The position numbers and the translations under genes were made by a program. 64,000 nt of DNA. Source: an uncultured Ruminiclostridium sp. GTDB lineage: Bacteria; Bacillota; Clostridia; Oscillospirales; Ruminococcaceae. The stretch spans positions 1-64,000 of the forward strand of contig CAKSTB010000009.1 in assembly GCA_934490165.1 (NCBI GenBank). The letters run 5' to 3'. Under the pieces are notes generated by a model. That model worked only from the letters and a program-made list of their open reading frames with translations, made no database searches and had not been told where the DNA came from. Positions 34,857 to 43,807 of this stretch are shown in pieces; positions within the stretch are counted from its first letter, which is position 1; each line of letters opens with the position of its first letter.

Positions 34857-35552
34857 TTATGCACCCAAGTCAAGTGCAGGGGCAGTGCCGATAACGTAAC
34901 CGTCCGCGCTCACTCCCGCTGTAGCTCCGTCCCACGCATAGGCGGTGATCTCATCGCCGTTGCCATTGACCCATGCCTTGCTTGTGCCAAAGGCGGGAAC
35001 ATCGTTTATATCCGATATATTCGTTGTATCCGGGGTGTACCATGTTGATACGCAGATACCTTTTATGCAGTTGGCTCTGATTATGCCGTTCGTTATCGTA
35101 GGGAAAGCATCACGCAGATACATTCCGAGTAACTCCTCGCCGTACTGAGAATTGATTATGTTGTTAGCCTGCGTTACTGTAGCGTCATTTCCCCATGTCA
35201 CTGTATCGGGAGAAAAGGCTGACGGGTTCTGCGCCGCGTCGATATGCCATGTGCCGTCAGTGATAGTTATAGTGAAAACCTCCCTGCACTCGTCCCCCAT
35301 AAGCATATAGTTCTTGCGGTTTGCGTCCGCCATAGTCAGAAAATAGCCTATCTGCTTCTTAAGCTCAGATGCGGTGGTATTTGCCGAGCCGACAGTCGCC
35401 CTTGTTGTTATTCCGAGCAATGTCGGGATAAGTATGGCGGCAAGCACACCGAGTATTGCTATAACAACTATCAGCTCTACTATAGTAAAGCCGCGGTTTT
35501 TCTTTTTTCTTTCAGCCGCTCCCGACTGCGAATTATGTATTGACTTTCTCAT
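34857..35552 (-). CDS. Type IV pilin-like prepilin
   Basis: 231 residues. A basic leader ends at the prepilin peptidase site in R-G-F-T-I-V-E-L, followed by the hydrophobic helix (I-V-V-I-A-I-L-G-V-L-A-A-I-L-I-P-T). The globular part ends G-V-S-A-D-G-Y-V-I-G-T-A-P-A-L-D-L-G, clearly paralogous to the C-terminus of the neighbouring prepilin. It would be a pilus or pseudopilus subunit; no assembly ATPase, PilC or PilD gene is in the window. Confidence 0.88.
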   Translation of the reverse strand: MRKSIHNSQSGAAERKKKNRGFTIVELIVVIAILGVLAAILIPTLLGITTRATVGSANTTASELKKQIGYFLTMADANRKNYMLMGDECREVFTITITDGTWHIDAAQNPSAFSPDTVTWGNDATVTQANNIINSQYGEELLGMYLRDAFPTITNGIIRANCIKGICVSTWYTPDTTNISDINDVPAFGTSKAWVNGNGDEITAYAWDGATAGVSADGYVIGTAPALDLGA

Positions 35553-35656
35553 ACTCCCCTCCGATTTTAAGTCATTAACTTAATAATACCATACCTTTAC
35601 ATAAAAATCAATAGTATTTAAGAAAGTTTTACCGTATGAACCGTGCAGATACAAAA

Positions 35657-35681
35657 ATCCCCCGACTTAAAGTCGGGGGAT
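35657..35681 (-). terminator. Terminator between the two prepilin genes
   Basis: ATCCCCCGACTT/AAGTCGGGGGAT, a perfect 12-bp stem, followed on the minus strand by TTTTTG. It separates the highly expressed upstream pilin from its paralogue. Confidence 0.9.
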
Positions 35682-35707
35682 AATATGTACTTTAGTTAAT
35701 CAGAAGA

Positions 35708-36361
35708 TTAGCCAAGTGCCAGAACGGGAGCTGTACCAACTGTGAAACCGTCTGATGTGATACCGGCTGTGCTGTTATCCCAAGCGAAAACATCTGCTGA
35801 CCAAGCGTGCTGAGCGTCAGCACCGAATGTGGGAACACCAGTAACACCAGCTACAGTAGATGAATCTGCAGTGTACCAAACTGCTACACAGCTACCACCG
35901 ATTATGTTAGCCTTTGCAGCACCGTTTGATAATGAAGGGAATAAATCAGCAAGATTGATAGCTAAAAGCTCAACTGCTTCTGTTTTGCCTGCTTTTGTTG
36001 TGCCTGCTGAACCTGTACCGCTAGTATTTGTCCACTTAATTGTGTTGCCTGTCTTGAATGCTGAAGTATCCGATACTGTAACTGTCCATGTACCACTTGA
36101 AACTTCAATATCAACTGTTGTTGTAGCTGTACCCTTCAGAGGACCGTAACCTGCTGTATCAGCGTCTGTTAAGAACTGGTTGATCTGCTTCTGAATTTCA
36201 GATGCAGTTGTGTTAGCAGATGTTACTCTTGAGTTAGTAACGAAGCCCAGCATTGTGGGGATCAGGATAGCTGCGAGTACGCCGATGATAGCGATAACAA
36301 CGATCAGCTCAACGAGTGTGAAGCCTTTCTTGGCTTTCAGTTTCTGTAATTTCTTTATCAT
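35708..36361 (-). CDS. Type IV pilin-like prepilin (major candidate)
   Basis: 217 residues: leader M-I-K-K-L-Q-K-L-K-A-K-K-G, cleavage before F-T-L-V-E-L, and the usual hydrophobic N-terminal helix. The body is Ser/Thr/Gly-rich and ends G-F-T-V-G-T-A-P-V-L-A-L-G like the next gene. AAGGAGG precedes ATG, and a long leader (to about 36560) and its own terminator suggest strong, separate expression. Probably the major subunit with the neighbour as a minor one. Confidence 0.9.
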   Translation of the reverse strand: MIKKLQKLKAKKGFTLVELIVVIAIIGVLAAILIPTMLGFVTNSRVTSANTTASEIQKQINQFLTDADTAGYGPLKGTATTTVDIEVSSGTWTVTVSDTSAFKTGNTIKWTNTSGTGSAGTTKAGKTEAVELLAINLADLFPSLSNGAAKANIIGGSCVAVWYTADSSTVAGVTGVPTFGADAQHAWSADVFAWDNSTAGITSDGFTVGTAPVLALG

Positions 36362-36560
36362 GGGAAATTACCTCCTTGAAAAATGTAAAAGTTTTTTTAT
36401 GCTTAACGGTCTGCGCCGTTAAATCCAAAATCCCCCGAGAGTGTCTGTCATCTTAAGTCTATGCCGAAAGCTTTACTCTTAGCACCAGACCTTAAGCTCT
36501 GCCGTTAGCACCTTTAAGATATTTCCCTTGCACCCTTGGTGTTTTCTGTACACTAAGAAT
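36362..36560 (-). promoter_or_regulatory. Long structured leader of the prepilin gene
   Basis: About 200 bases without a gene. The transcript strand has GGTGCTAA twice, about 31 bases apart, and a hairpin pairing TTAAGGTCTGGTGC with GCATAGACTTAA. The function is not recognised; segments vaguely resemble a c-di-GMP-I aptamer but the conserved core is not demonstrable. Nothing else is visible to 36709. Confidence 0.35.
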
Positions 36561-36709
36561 ATCATACTCCATTCAAAAAAGCAATAGCCAAATTGCTAAA
36601 TTTTGTGCTAATCTTTAAAATTAGTGAAATTTAAATATAACAGAATTTGATTTGTGGTGCATTTTGCACAAGGATTGTGTAACGAGGTTACACAAATATC
36701 GGCTTACGC

Positions 36710-38011
36710 TCATATTATGCTGTCGTCAAGCAGAAAATCCACTATTCCTATATTAAGAACTCCGCTTTCATTATACCAACGCTTGGTTATATCGTGACGT
36801 ACTATTATCTTAGGAAAATAGTCACCCGTCAGCGAAAACGGCTTATTCTCCTGCATCGTCTTTTCCTCATCGGGCAACGCAAAGGCAGACTGGATATACA
36901 GCCTTTTTTCTCCGTCATTTGCTATAAAGTCGATTTCCCTTGCGACCTGCTTTGACTTTCCGTTGTCGTCTTTCTCGCTTGAATACACCACTCCGACATC
37001 TACCATACAGTCACGGACGATCAGCTCATTGTAAATGATATTTTCCATGATATGCGTCATTTCCTGCTGTCTGAAGCCTATCCGGGCATTCCTCAGCCCT
37101 ATATCCTCGCAATAATACTTGTTTGGATAATCGAAATAGCCTTTACCTCTGACATCATACCGCCTGCACTCGCTAAAAAGATACGCGTCGGTGAGATCGG
37201 CGATATACTGCTTCACCGTATTATTAGCGACCGCGCTCCCGCCCTTCAGCTTCTGCTTTGAGTTAAGGCTGTTTGCAATGTTTGTCGGGTTTGTGAGCGA
37301 GCCTACAGAAGAACACAGCAAATCAAGCACCGCCGACAAAATATCCTCACGCTTTATCCTCTTGCGCTCTACTATATCTTTAATATAGACCTCTGAAAAC
37401 AGCGTGCTCAGATAGTTCATCTTTGCTTTATCGGTAGGTCTTGACAGTACAAGCGGCATACCGCCGTAAAACGCGTAATTGTCAAACGCCTCATATTTAT
37501 CACCGCCCACAGCGGAATAATACTCCGCAAAGCTCAGCGGGTGCACTCTTATTTCATCGCTCCTGCCGCGAAATTCGGTAAGTATATCCGCCGACAGCAT
37601 TTTTGAATTACTGCCCGTGACATATATATCAAGGTTCGGGAGCGACCGCAGATCGTTCAGAGCGTCATAGAACGTGATCTTTTTGCCGTCCTTGTTATAA
37701 GGATTGGGCACTTCGTCCGACATCTGTATTTCGTCCACAAACAGATAATACTGCTCGCTGTCCGTCCTTACTCTTTCACGCACAGCTTTAACAAGTTCAA
37801 GAGGGTTTCTGTACCGTATATCGCTCGCAAGGTCAAATGCGTAGGAAAAGATATTTTCCGGCTTTGTTCCGTTTTCAAGCAGGTACTTTCTGAACAGTGT
37901 ACCGAGAAGATATGACTTGCCTGAGCGGCGTATGCCTGTTATCACCTTGACCTGTCCGTCCCACATATATGAAATGATTTTCTCGAGATACTTGTCGCGT
38001 TTTATCTCCAT
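36710..38011 (-). CDS. AAA+ ATPase with DUF4143 domain
   Basis: About 433 residues. Walker A G-I-R-R-S-G-K-S near residue 25, Walker B Y-Y-L-F-V-D-E-I-Q near residue 97, sensor-like V-T-G-S-N-S, then a C-terminal DUF4143 part with a nuclease-fold-like E-I-D-F-I-A motif. ATG 38011 is chosen for GGAGGTG 6 bases upstream; the in-frame ATG at 38059 has none. This is a common stand-alone family in gut Clostridia, often in many copies, with unknown substrate. Followed by about 190 bases with hairpins only. Confidence 0.85.
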   Translation of the reverse strand: MEIKRDKYLEKIISYMWDGQVKVITGIRRSGKSYLLGTLFRKYLLENGTKPENIFSYAFDLASDIRYRNPLELVKAVRERVRTDSEQYYLFVDEIQMSDEVPNPYNKDGKKITFYDALNDLRSLPNLDIYVTGSNSKMLSADILTEFRGRSDEIRVHPLSFAEYYSAVGGDKYEAFDNYAFYGGMPLVLSRPTDKAKMNYLSTLFSEVYIKDIVERKRIKREDILSAVLDLLCSSVGSLTNPTNIANSLNSKQKLKGGSAVANNTVKQYIADLTDAYLFSECRRYDVRGKGYFDYPNKYYCEDIGLRNARIGFRQQEMTHIMENIIYNELIVRDCMVDVGVVYSSEKDDNGKSKQVAREIDFIANDGEKRLYIQSAFALPDEEKTMQENKPFSLTGDYFPKIIVRHDITKRWYNESGVLNIGIVDFLLDDSII

Positions 38012-38162
38012 AATACACCTCCGCTGAAAACTTACTACAGAAACTATGCTACTTTTCAATAAGATTATACACCGTTTTTAGCAAAAAGGCAAGGGCTTGA
38101 TTTACCTTTGATGAAAACTTTGTCGAAAATACGACCAAGTTTTCAGTGAAACCGCTCTTATA

Positions 38163-38201
38163 AAGCAAGAACCCCCGCAGGCACATCGCCTGAGGGGGGC
38201 T
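38163..38201. terminator. Hairpin ACCCCCGCAGGC, copy 1
   Basis: Stem AACCCCCGCAGGC with GCCTGAGGGGGG, next to the end of the DUF3800 gene. Shares 'GCAAGAACCCCCGCAGGCAC' with the adhE terminator at 39061-39098. Confidence 0.6.
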
Positions 38202-38214
38202 GTGGCAGGATTTG

Positions 38215-38892
38215 TTACATGCGCTTGCTCGCTATCGTCTTTATAAACGATTTTTTTAATTCCTGCGGTTTATAGAAGAATGAAGATTCCGATTTACTTA
38301 GTCTGTTTTCCTGCTGCTTTAGCGAAAGCAATTCTATACTGCATATAAAATCCGCTAACTGCAACAATCTGTACTCACCCGGTGAAGCTTTTCTGAATTC
38401 AACGTTGCTCAAAAGCATAGACAGGATAGTATTAAGCACAAGATTAAGCTCTGTTTGTCCGTTATCATAGTATACATTGACTTTGTCAAAAGACGAAAAG
38501 TAGTCGTAATTTTCACTGACAAATGATTTTATTTGCTTTGAAAGCTGTGTACTCAAAGCAAACTTATCTCCCGCAGTCTTCCTGTCTATTATAATAGAGT
38601 TATGCTTTATTGGGGCATGAAGAAAAAAGCAACGCATTTTATAAAGCAATTGTCGGCGTTCGTCTATCGTCATATTATGATACGGAACTTCTCTTCTTAT
38701 TATAGGAGCTGTATGTATATAAGAAAAGTCGAGATCCATATATGACAAACTATTTTCAAGTTGTTCCAGTGCCCGTTTTAAATCTTCCGATTGATTATGT
38801 AATACCAATGTTACTATATAGTACGGAGAAGCGTTGTTCACTTTACCGAAATCGCCCGATTCATCAACAAATACGCTTAATATCTTTTCCAT
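38215..38892 (-). CDS. DUF3800 domain protein
   Basis: 225 residues. The N-terminal F-V-D-E-S-G-D-F-G is the hallmark of DUF3800, an RNase H-like fold with conserved acids (later I-I-D-R-K and Q-L-A-D-F-I-C). The function is unknown; members are often near mobile or defence genes. It is preceded by a consensus promoter (39015-39043) and a 14-base palindrome. Confidence 0.85.
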   Translation of the reverse strand: MEKILSVFVDESGDFGKVNNASPYYIVTLVLHNQSEDLKRALEQLENSLSYMDLDFSYIHTAPIIRREVPYHNMTIDERRQLLYKMRCFFLHAPIKHNSIIIDRKTAGDKFALSTQLSKQIKSFVSENYDYFSSFDKVNVYYDNGQTELNLVLNTILSMLLSNVEFRKASPGEYRLLQLADFICSIELLSLKQQENRLSKSESSFFYKPQELKKSFIKTIASKRM

Positions 38893-38984
38893 TTTTCATT
38901 ATCCCGCAATCATAAAAATCTAAAAAAAATGACGGGGAAGTGTCCCCGTCTGCGGTGGCCCAGATCATAACGACCAAGCCAAAA

Positions 38985-38998
38985 TGCAGTATACTGCA
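38985..38998. promoter_or_regulatory. Palindrome in the DUF3800 leader
   Basis: TGCAGTATACTGCA, a perfect 14-base palindrome just downstream of the promoter's predicted start: a possible operator. A second hairpin GACGGGGA/TCCCCGTC lies at 38932-38951. Confidence 0.5.
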
Positions 38999-39014
38999 CT
39001 TTTATTGTATTCGT

Positions 39015-39043
39015 ATTATATCATAAAAATTCAACTTTGTCAA
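39015..39043 (-). promoter_or_regulatory. Promoter of the DUF3800 gene
   Basis: Minus strand TTGACA (39043-39038), 17-base spacer, TATAAT (39020-39015). Confidence 0.8.
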
Positions 39044-39060
39044 GATTTCCTACAGACATA

Positions 39061-39098
39061 GCAAGAACCCCCGCAGGCACATCGCCCGCAGGGGTTCT
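39061..39098 (-). terminator. adhE terminator (hairpin copy 2)
   Basis: AGAACCCC/GGGGTTCT with inner GCAGGC pairing, after the adhE stop. Same sequence family as 38163-38201. Confidence 0.75.
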
Positions 39099-39133
39099 CT
39101 CTATATTAGTTTAAAACATTATGGAGAGTGCGA

Positions 39134-41791
39134 TTAAACTGTTTCGTCAACGCCATAGTAAGCATTGAGGTACATCTGCTTGATCTCGCTCATCAGCGGG
39201 TATCTGGGGTTAGCGCCTGTACACTGGTCATCGAATGCCTGCTCTGTCATAGCGTCAAGTCTGTCTAAGAAGTCCTTTTCATCAATACCGTAGTCCTTGA
39301 TCGTCTTCTTGATGCCTACAGTTTCCTTGAGCTGTTCGATCTTAGCGATGAACTTCTCGAACTTCTCTTCGTTGTTCTTACCTGTTACGCCGCAGAATTC
39401 AGCAACTTCAACGTATCTCTCAAGAGTATGGGGGTGATCATACTGTGAGAATGTACCCATCTTTGTGGGGTTGGGAACTGCGTTGAAACGCATAACGTGT
39501 GTGATAAGCAGAGCGTTTGCAACACCGTGAGGCAGGTGGTGGAAAGCACCGAGCTTGTGGGCCATTGAGTGGCAGACACCGAGGAATGCGTTAGCGAATG
39601 CGATACCTGCCATAGCAGAAGCATTAGCCATCTTCTCTCTTGCTTCAACATCTGTCTGACCTTCAGCGTAAGCTCTGGGCAGATACTCAAAGATGTTCTT
39701 AGCAGCCTTAAGAGCAAGACCGTCTGTGTAGTCTGTAGCCATGATAGATGCGTAAGCTTCGAGGCAGTGTGTAAGTGCGTCAACACCCGAAGCACTTGTC
39801 AGACCCTTAGGCTGTGTCATCATGTTGTCTGTATCAATGATTGCCATGTTGGGCAGTAACTGATAATCGGCAAGAGGATACTTAACGCCTGTCTTTTCGT
39901 CAGTGATAACTGCGAAAGGTGTGCACTCAGAACCTGTACCTGAAGATGTGGGGATAGCTACAAAGTAAGCCTTTTCGCCCATCTTGGGGAATGTGTAAAC
40001 TCTCTTACGGATATCCATAAATCTCATAGCCATATCGAGGAAGTCAACATCGGGATGCTCGTAAAGTACCCACATGATCTTACCTGCGTCCATAGCAGAA
40101 CCGCCGCCGAGTGCGATAATTACGTCAGGCTGGAACTGCTTCATCAGCTCTGCACCTTCCTTAGCGCAAGCAAGCGTAGGATCGGGAGCAACGTTGAAGA
40201 ATACTGTATGAGAAATGCCCATCTGATCGAGCTTATCTGTGATAGCCTTTGTGTTACCATTATGATATAAGAAAGAGTCTGTTACGATAAACGCTTTCTT
40301 CTTGTGCATTATTGTGCCCAGCTCATCGAGAGCAACAGGCATACAACCCTTCTTGAAGTAAACCTTCTCAGGAAGTCTCAGCCACAGCATATTCTCTCTC
40401 CTCTCAGCGACTGTCTTGATGTTGATGAGGTGCTTAACACCAACGTTTTCGGATACGGAGTTACCGCCCCATGAGCCGCAGCCCAGTGTTAATGAGGGGA
40501 GAAGCTTGAAGTTGTAAAGGTCACCGATACCGCCGTGTGAAGAAGGAGTATTAACGAGGATACGGCAGGTCTTCATTCTGTTACCGAATTCGTTGATCTT
40601 TTCACGCTCTGTAACAGCGTTGCAGTACAGAGATGATGTATGACCGTAACCGCCGTCTGCAACGAGCTTTTCAGCCTTTGCAACTGCGTCTTCAAAGTCC
40701 TTAGCCTTGTACATAGCCAGTACGGGAGAGAGCTTTTCGTGTGCAAACTCTTCTTCGATGTCAACGCTTTCAACTTCACCGATAAGAACCTTAGTCTTGG
40801 GGTCAACCTTAACGCCTGCGAGCTCAGCTATTGTAGCGGCTTTCTGACCAACTATCTTTGCGTTGAGTGCGCCGTTGATAAGGATCGTCTTTCTTACCTT
40901 TTCTGTTTCCTCGGGATTTAAGAAGTAGCAGCCGAGAGCCGCAAATTCCTTCTTAACCTTGTCATATATCTTGTCGAGTACGATTACTGACTGCTCAGAA
41001 GCACAGATCATACCGTTATCAAATGTCTTTGAGTGAACGATAGAAGCAACAGCGAGCTTGATGTCAGCTGTAGAATCAATGATTGCGGGTGTGTTACCTG
41101 CACCAACGCCGAGAGCGGGCTTACCTGATGAGTAAGCTGCCTTAACCATTCCGGGACCACCTGTAGCGAGGATTATATCAGCGCTTCTCATAACTTCGTT
41201 TGTGAGGTCAAGTGAGGGAACGTCGATCCAAGCGATGATGCCCTTGGGTGCGCCTGCTGCAACAGCGGCGTCCAGAACTACCTTAGCGGCAGCGATTGTG
41301 CTCTTCTTAGCTCTGGGGTGGGGGCTGATTATGATACCGTTTCTTGTCTTAAGACAGATAAGTGTCTTGAATATAGCTGTTGATGTGGGGTTTGTTGTAG
41401 GAATAACTGCGGCAACAACACCGATAGGCTCTGCAACCTTCATTGTACCGAAAGCCTTGTCTTCTTCGATAACGTCGCAGGTCTTTGTGTTCTTGTAAGC
41501 GTTGTAGATGTACTCGGCTGCGTAGTTGTTCTTGATAACCTTATCTTCAACAACGCCCATGCCTGTTTCTTCTACTGCCATCTTAGCGAGCGGGATTCTC
41601 ATCTGGTTAGCTGCGATTGCGGCTGCCTGGAAGATCTTATCTACCTGCTCCTGTGTGTAGGTTGCGAATTCCTGCTGTGCAGCTTTTACTTCTGCCATAC
41701 GAATCTTGAGAGCGTCAACATTGTCAACGATCAGCGGGCTTACGGGAGCAGATTCAGCTGTCTTTTTGCTTACGATTTGCTTTTTAGCCAT
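39134..41791 (-). CDS. adhE: Bifunctional acetaldehyde-CoA/alcohol dehydrogenase
   Basis: Fermentative enzyme reducing acetyl-CoA to ethanol with two NADH; forms cytoplasmic spirosome filaments. 885 residues: N-terminal aldehyde dehydrogenase (1-450) with catalytic Cys in D-N-G-M-I-C-A-S-E, a linker, and a C-terminal iron alcohol dehydrogenase with G-G-G-S-A-M-D-A-G-K and the metal-binding H-S-M-A-H-K-L-G-A-F-H-H-L-P-H-G. AGGAGG precedes ATG. A perfect Rex operator overlaps the transcription start, so expression should follow the NADH/NAD+ ratio. Confidence 0.97.
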   Translation of the reverse strand: MAKKQIVSKKTAESAPVSPLIVDNVDALKIRMAEVKAAQQEFATYTQEQVDKIFQAAAIAANQMRIPLAKMAVEETGMGVVEDKVIKNNYAAEYIYNAYKNTKTCDVIEEDKAFGTMKVAEPIGVVAAVIPTTNPTSTAIFKTLICLKTRNGIIISPHPRAKKSTIAAAKVVLDAAVAAGAPKGIIAWIDVPSLDLTNEVMRSADIILATGGPGMVKAAYSSGKPALGVGAGNTPAIIDSTADIKLAVASIVHSKTFDNGMICASEQSVIVLDKIYDKVKKEFAALGCYFLNPEETEKVRKTILINGALNAKIVGQKAATIAELAGVKVDPKTKVLIGEVESVDIEEEFAHEKLSPVLAMYKAKDFEDAVAKAEKLVADGGYGHTSSLYCNAVTEREKINEFGNRMKTCRILVNTPSSHGGIGDLYNFKLLPSLTLGCGSWGGNSVSENVGVKHLINIKTVAERRENMLWLRLPEKVYFKKGCMPVALDELGTIMHKKKAFIVTDSFLYHNGNTKAITDKLDQMGISHTVFFNVAPDPTLACAKEGAELMKQFQPDVIIALGGGSAMDAGKIMWVLYEHPDVDFLDMAMRFMDIRKRVYTFPKMGEKAYFVAIPTSSGTGSECTPFAVITDEKTGVKYPLADYQLLPNMAIIDTDNMMTQPKGLTSASGVDALTHCLEAYASIMATDYTDGLALKAAKNIFEYLPRAYAEGQTDVEAREKMANASAMAGIAFANAFLGVCHSMAHKLGAFHHLPHGVANALLITHVMRFNAVPNPTKMGTFSQYDHPHTLERYVEVAEFCGVTGKNNEEKFEKFIAKIEQLKETVGIKKTIKDYGIDEKDFLDRLDAMTEQAFDDQCTGANPRYPLMSEIKQMYLNAYYGVDETV

Positions 41792-41887
41792 TTTGTCCTC
41801 CTGAATGTTTTAAACTGTTCTTTCTTTGTTGTACCGTGTTTCGCGGTAAGCTGTTATAGTTTACCACCGGGCGAGCGGTTTACCCAT

Positions 41888-41905
41888 TTGTTATTTTTTT
41901 AACAA
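41888..41905. promoter_or_regulatory. Rex operator upstream of adhE
   Basis: TTGTTATTTTTTTAACAA matches the Rex palindrome TTGTTA-N6-TAACAA exactly and covers the predicted start, right after the -10 box. Rex would repress adhE until NADH rises. Confidence 0.88.
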
Positions 41906-41909
41906 TATC

Positions 41910-41939
41910 ATTATATCAATTTGGAGCGCATTTTGTCAA
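41910..41939 (-). promoter_or_regulatory. adhE promoter
   Basis: Minus strand TTGACA (41939-41934), 18-base spacer, TATAAT (41915-41910), next to the Rex site. Confidence 0.8.
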
Positions 41940-42004
41940 TCTTTTTTTCTATGAAAATGGCTAAAATAAGCCTGCCGCTTTTGTGCATATTGTATAATTG
42001 AAGG

Positions 42005-42134
42005 CGAAGAGGGTCGGATATGAGGAAAAAAGCAGAATCACTCAGTCTGTTGTGCAAAAGGGGTTGTGTCGCAACCCGAAAAAGGAAAAGTGAGCCGAAG
42101 TGCAAAGGATAGCGCGCTCGGCTCGCTTTTTTGT
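42005..42134 (+). ncRNA. Possible small RNA divergent from adhE
   Basis: A TATAAT at 41993-41998 (no good -35), hairpin GGGTTG/CAACCC (42061-42078) and a terminator-like GTGAGCCGA/TCGGCTCGC stem followed by six T (42090-42133), with no coding frame of note. It could be a 130-nt sRNA or a chance assembly. Confidence 0.3.
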
Positions 42135-42256
42135 ATGGTTTGCTCCTATTATATTGCTTTAGTAATTAACAATGATAGCAAGCTACCGATACTGCCTTTT
42201 GCGGGATATCACTTCTCGGGTTCGCTATTCTGTGCGATAACGTTGCTGCTATGTGT

Positions 42257-42331
42257 GAGGGAGACAACCCAAGGGGAGAGAGGAAGGCGCTCCGAAGGCG
42301 CTTTCCCCTCTCCCCTTAGGTTTTCTCCCTC
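42257..42331. repeat. Long imperfect palindrome
   Basis: About 33-base arms (GAGGGAGA..AACC..AAGGGGAGAG... pairing with ...CTCTCCCCTT..GGTT..TCTCCCTC) around TCCGAAG. Possibly a small non-autonomous repeat. The rest of 42135-42688 has no supported gene. Confidence 0.65.
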
Positions 42332-42688
42332 GCGCTCCCACTTTCCTAACTCCTTTTCTCTTCTGCCATAATGGGGTGTTGGCTATAAGACACACAAACG
42401 ATTGCGTTTAAAAAGCCGCTATAAGCGGGACGCTGACGCTCTGTTCGACCCGGGGGACTGTACAGATATCTCAGGATAGTGCGTTTTTTGGAAATTTCGG
42501 TGATAATGCAGTTGCATTGATACACTCACGAAATTATTAACAACTTATCAGCACGGAAATTGTTTTCAGCGGTGTTGGCTGTAATTTATTGTTTTGACGT
42601 TTTGACAATATGTTGCACTGCAAATTTAATGAAATTTGATAAACCGAGGAATTGAGTCACAGCCCTTCCCTGTTAAATTGCCTATCAG

Positions 42689-43777
42689 TCAGTCCTTAAA
42701 ATGCTCCCCGTATTTTTCTTTCATAGCTTTCCATGATTTTTCATAACCGTATAGTCCTTGAAAATATATATCATCATCTCCGAAAAGTGATGGAACATCA
42801 TCACAAGCCAGGTCATATTTCATAGGATACGATTTATGATAAGAGTTCCCGTCATTTGTTCCGGGAATAGGAGTAACAGCCACAAAGGCAAGATATGATA
42901 CGTCTTTTTCCATAGCTGAACCGTTATCTGTCAGAATTACTTTGCCGTTATATTTTTTGATATAATCGTTCATTTTGCTGTTAATACCGACAATATCCTC
43001 GATTTCGTAAATCTTGTTTTGAAAATCATCAATCTTATCCTGATCGGGATTTTCTTTTGCTTTCTCGGCTTTTATTTCATTTTCGTATTCGGCTATTTCG
43101 GCATTTTTTTCGTCTAAAAATTCATCTATTACCGATGGAACTACATTGCCTTGTTCGTCCATATGTTCACATAAGTAAAACGACTCCTGGATATAAATTA
43201 TGTCACCTGTTTTAAGATCCGTTACCGCATCGGCGGTTTTATCGATCACTTCTTCTATAACTATTGGCGTAAATATCCCTGTCAGGTCGTTTGTATCGGA
43301 AGAATTTACCGAAGCAGATTCCGGTACGGTTTTACTTCCGCTTTTTCCGTTATTGAATATATAACTGTCGCCCGCAACCTTGCATTTTATTACCAACACC
43401 TCATCTTGTACCGCATATCGCGCAAGAGGAAGTGTTACTGTTTCGCCTGTATTCGGACCTAACCCATCCCTTTTCAAATTATATGTTCTGCGGAAAGTAG
43501 TTTTTACATACTTGTTTTTATCATACGAAAATGTCTGATATCCCTCAATATTCTTTACAAGATTTTCATCGCTTTTATCGTTTGAATTATCCGTTACAGA
43601 ACTGTTTTCAGTAGCCGAGCTTTCGGCTTTACTTTCATTTTTACTGTCCGTGACTGAGCTCTCGCTCGGTGGTGTAGTATCACCCGCACTGCTCTGCACA
43701 GAGTTAGAGCTACTTGTACAGCCGAATAGCATAAGAGCCGATAAGATCAGTGCTGTTGTTTTGGTTAGATTTTTCAT
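42689..43777 (-). CDS. Lipoprotein, tandem paralogue 2
   Basis: 362 residues: signal peptide M-K-N-L-T-K-T-T-A-L-I-L-S-A-L with lipobox M-L-F-G-C, a Ser/Asp/Glu-rich linker, then a globular domain starting N-I-E-G-Y-Q-T-F-S-Y-D. Residues about 225-260 are a Glu/Lys-rich coil. Both termini closely match the next gene upstream (final W-K-x-(M/L)-K-E-K-Y-G-E-H-F-K), while the middle diverges. Secreted, membrane-anchored; function unknown. Confidence 0.8.
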   Translation of the reverse strand: MKNLTKTTALILSALMLFGCTSSSNSVQSSAGDTTPPSESSVTDSKNESKAESSATENSSVTDNSNDKSDENLVKNIEGYQTFSYDKNKYVKTTFRRTYNLKRDGLGPNTGETVTLPLARYAVQDEVLVIKCKVAGDSYIFNNGKSGSKTVPESASVNSSDTNDLTGIFTPIVIEEVIDKTADAVTDLKTGDIIYIQESFYLCEHMDEQGNVVPSVIDEFLDEKNAEIAEYENEIKAEKAKENPDQDKIDDFQNKIYEIEDIVGINSKMNDYIKKYNGKVILTDNGSAMEKDVSYLAFVAVTPIPGTNDGNSYHKSYPMKYDLACDDVPSLFGDDDIYFQGLYGYEKSWKAMKEKYGEHFKD

Positions 43778-43807
43778 AGCATTTTACCTCAATTTTGTAG
43801 TCCCGCG

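Noticed and set aside
36362..36560. c-di-GMP-I riboswitch call for the prepilin leader
   Set aside because: The GGCAAACC and GACGCAAAGC core with its tetraloop helix cannot be laid out convincingly, so it is kept only as a test.
36710..38892. DUF3800 plus AAA+/DUF4143 as an antiphage defence pair
   Set aside because: The genes are on the same strand but separated by 200 bases and a terminator, with a separate promoter for the DUF3800 gene; no nuclease or other defence gene accompanies them.
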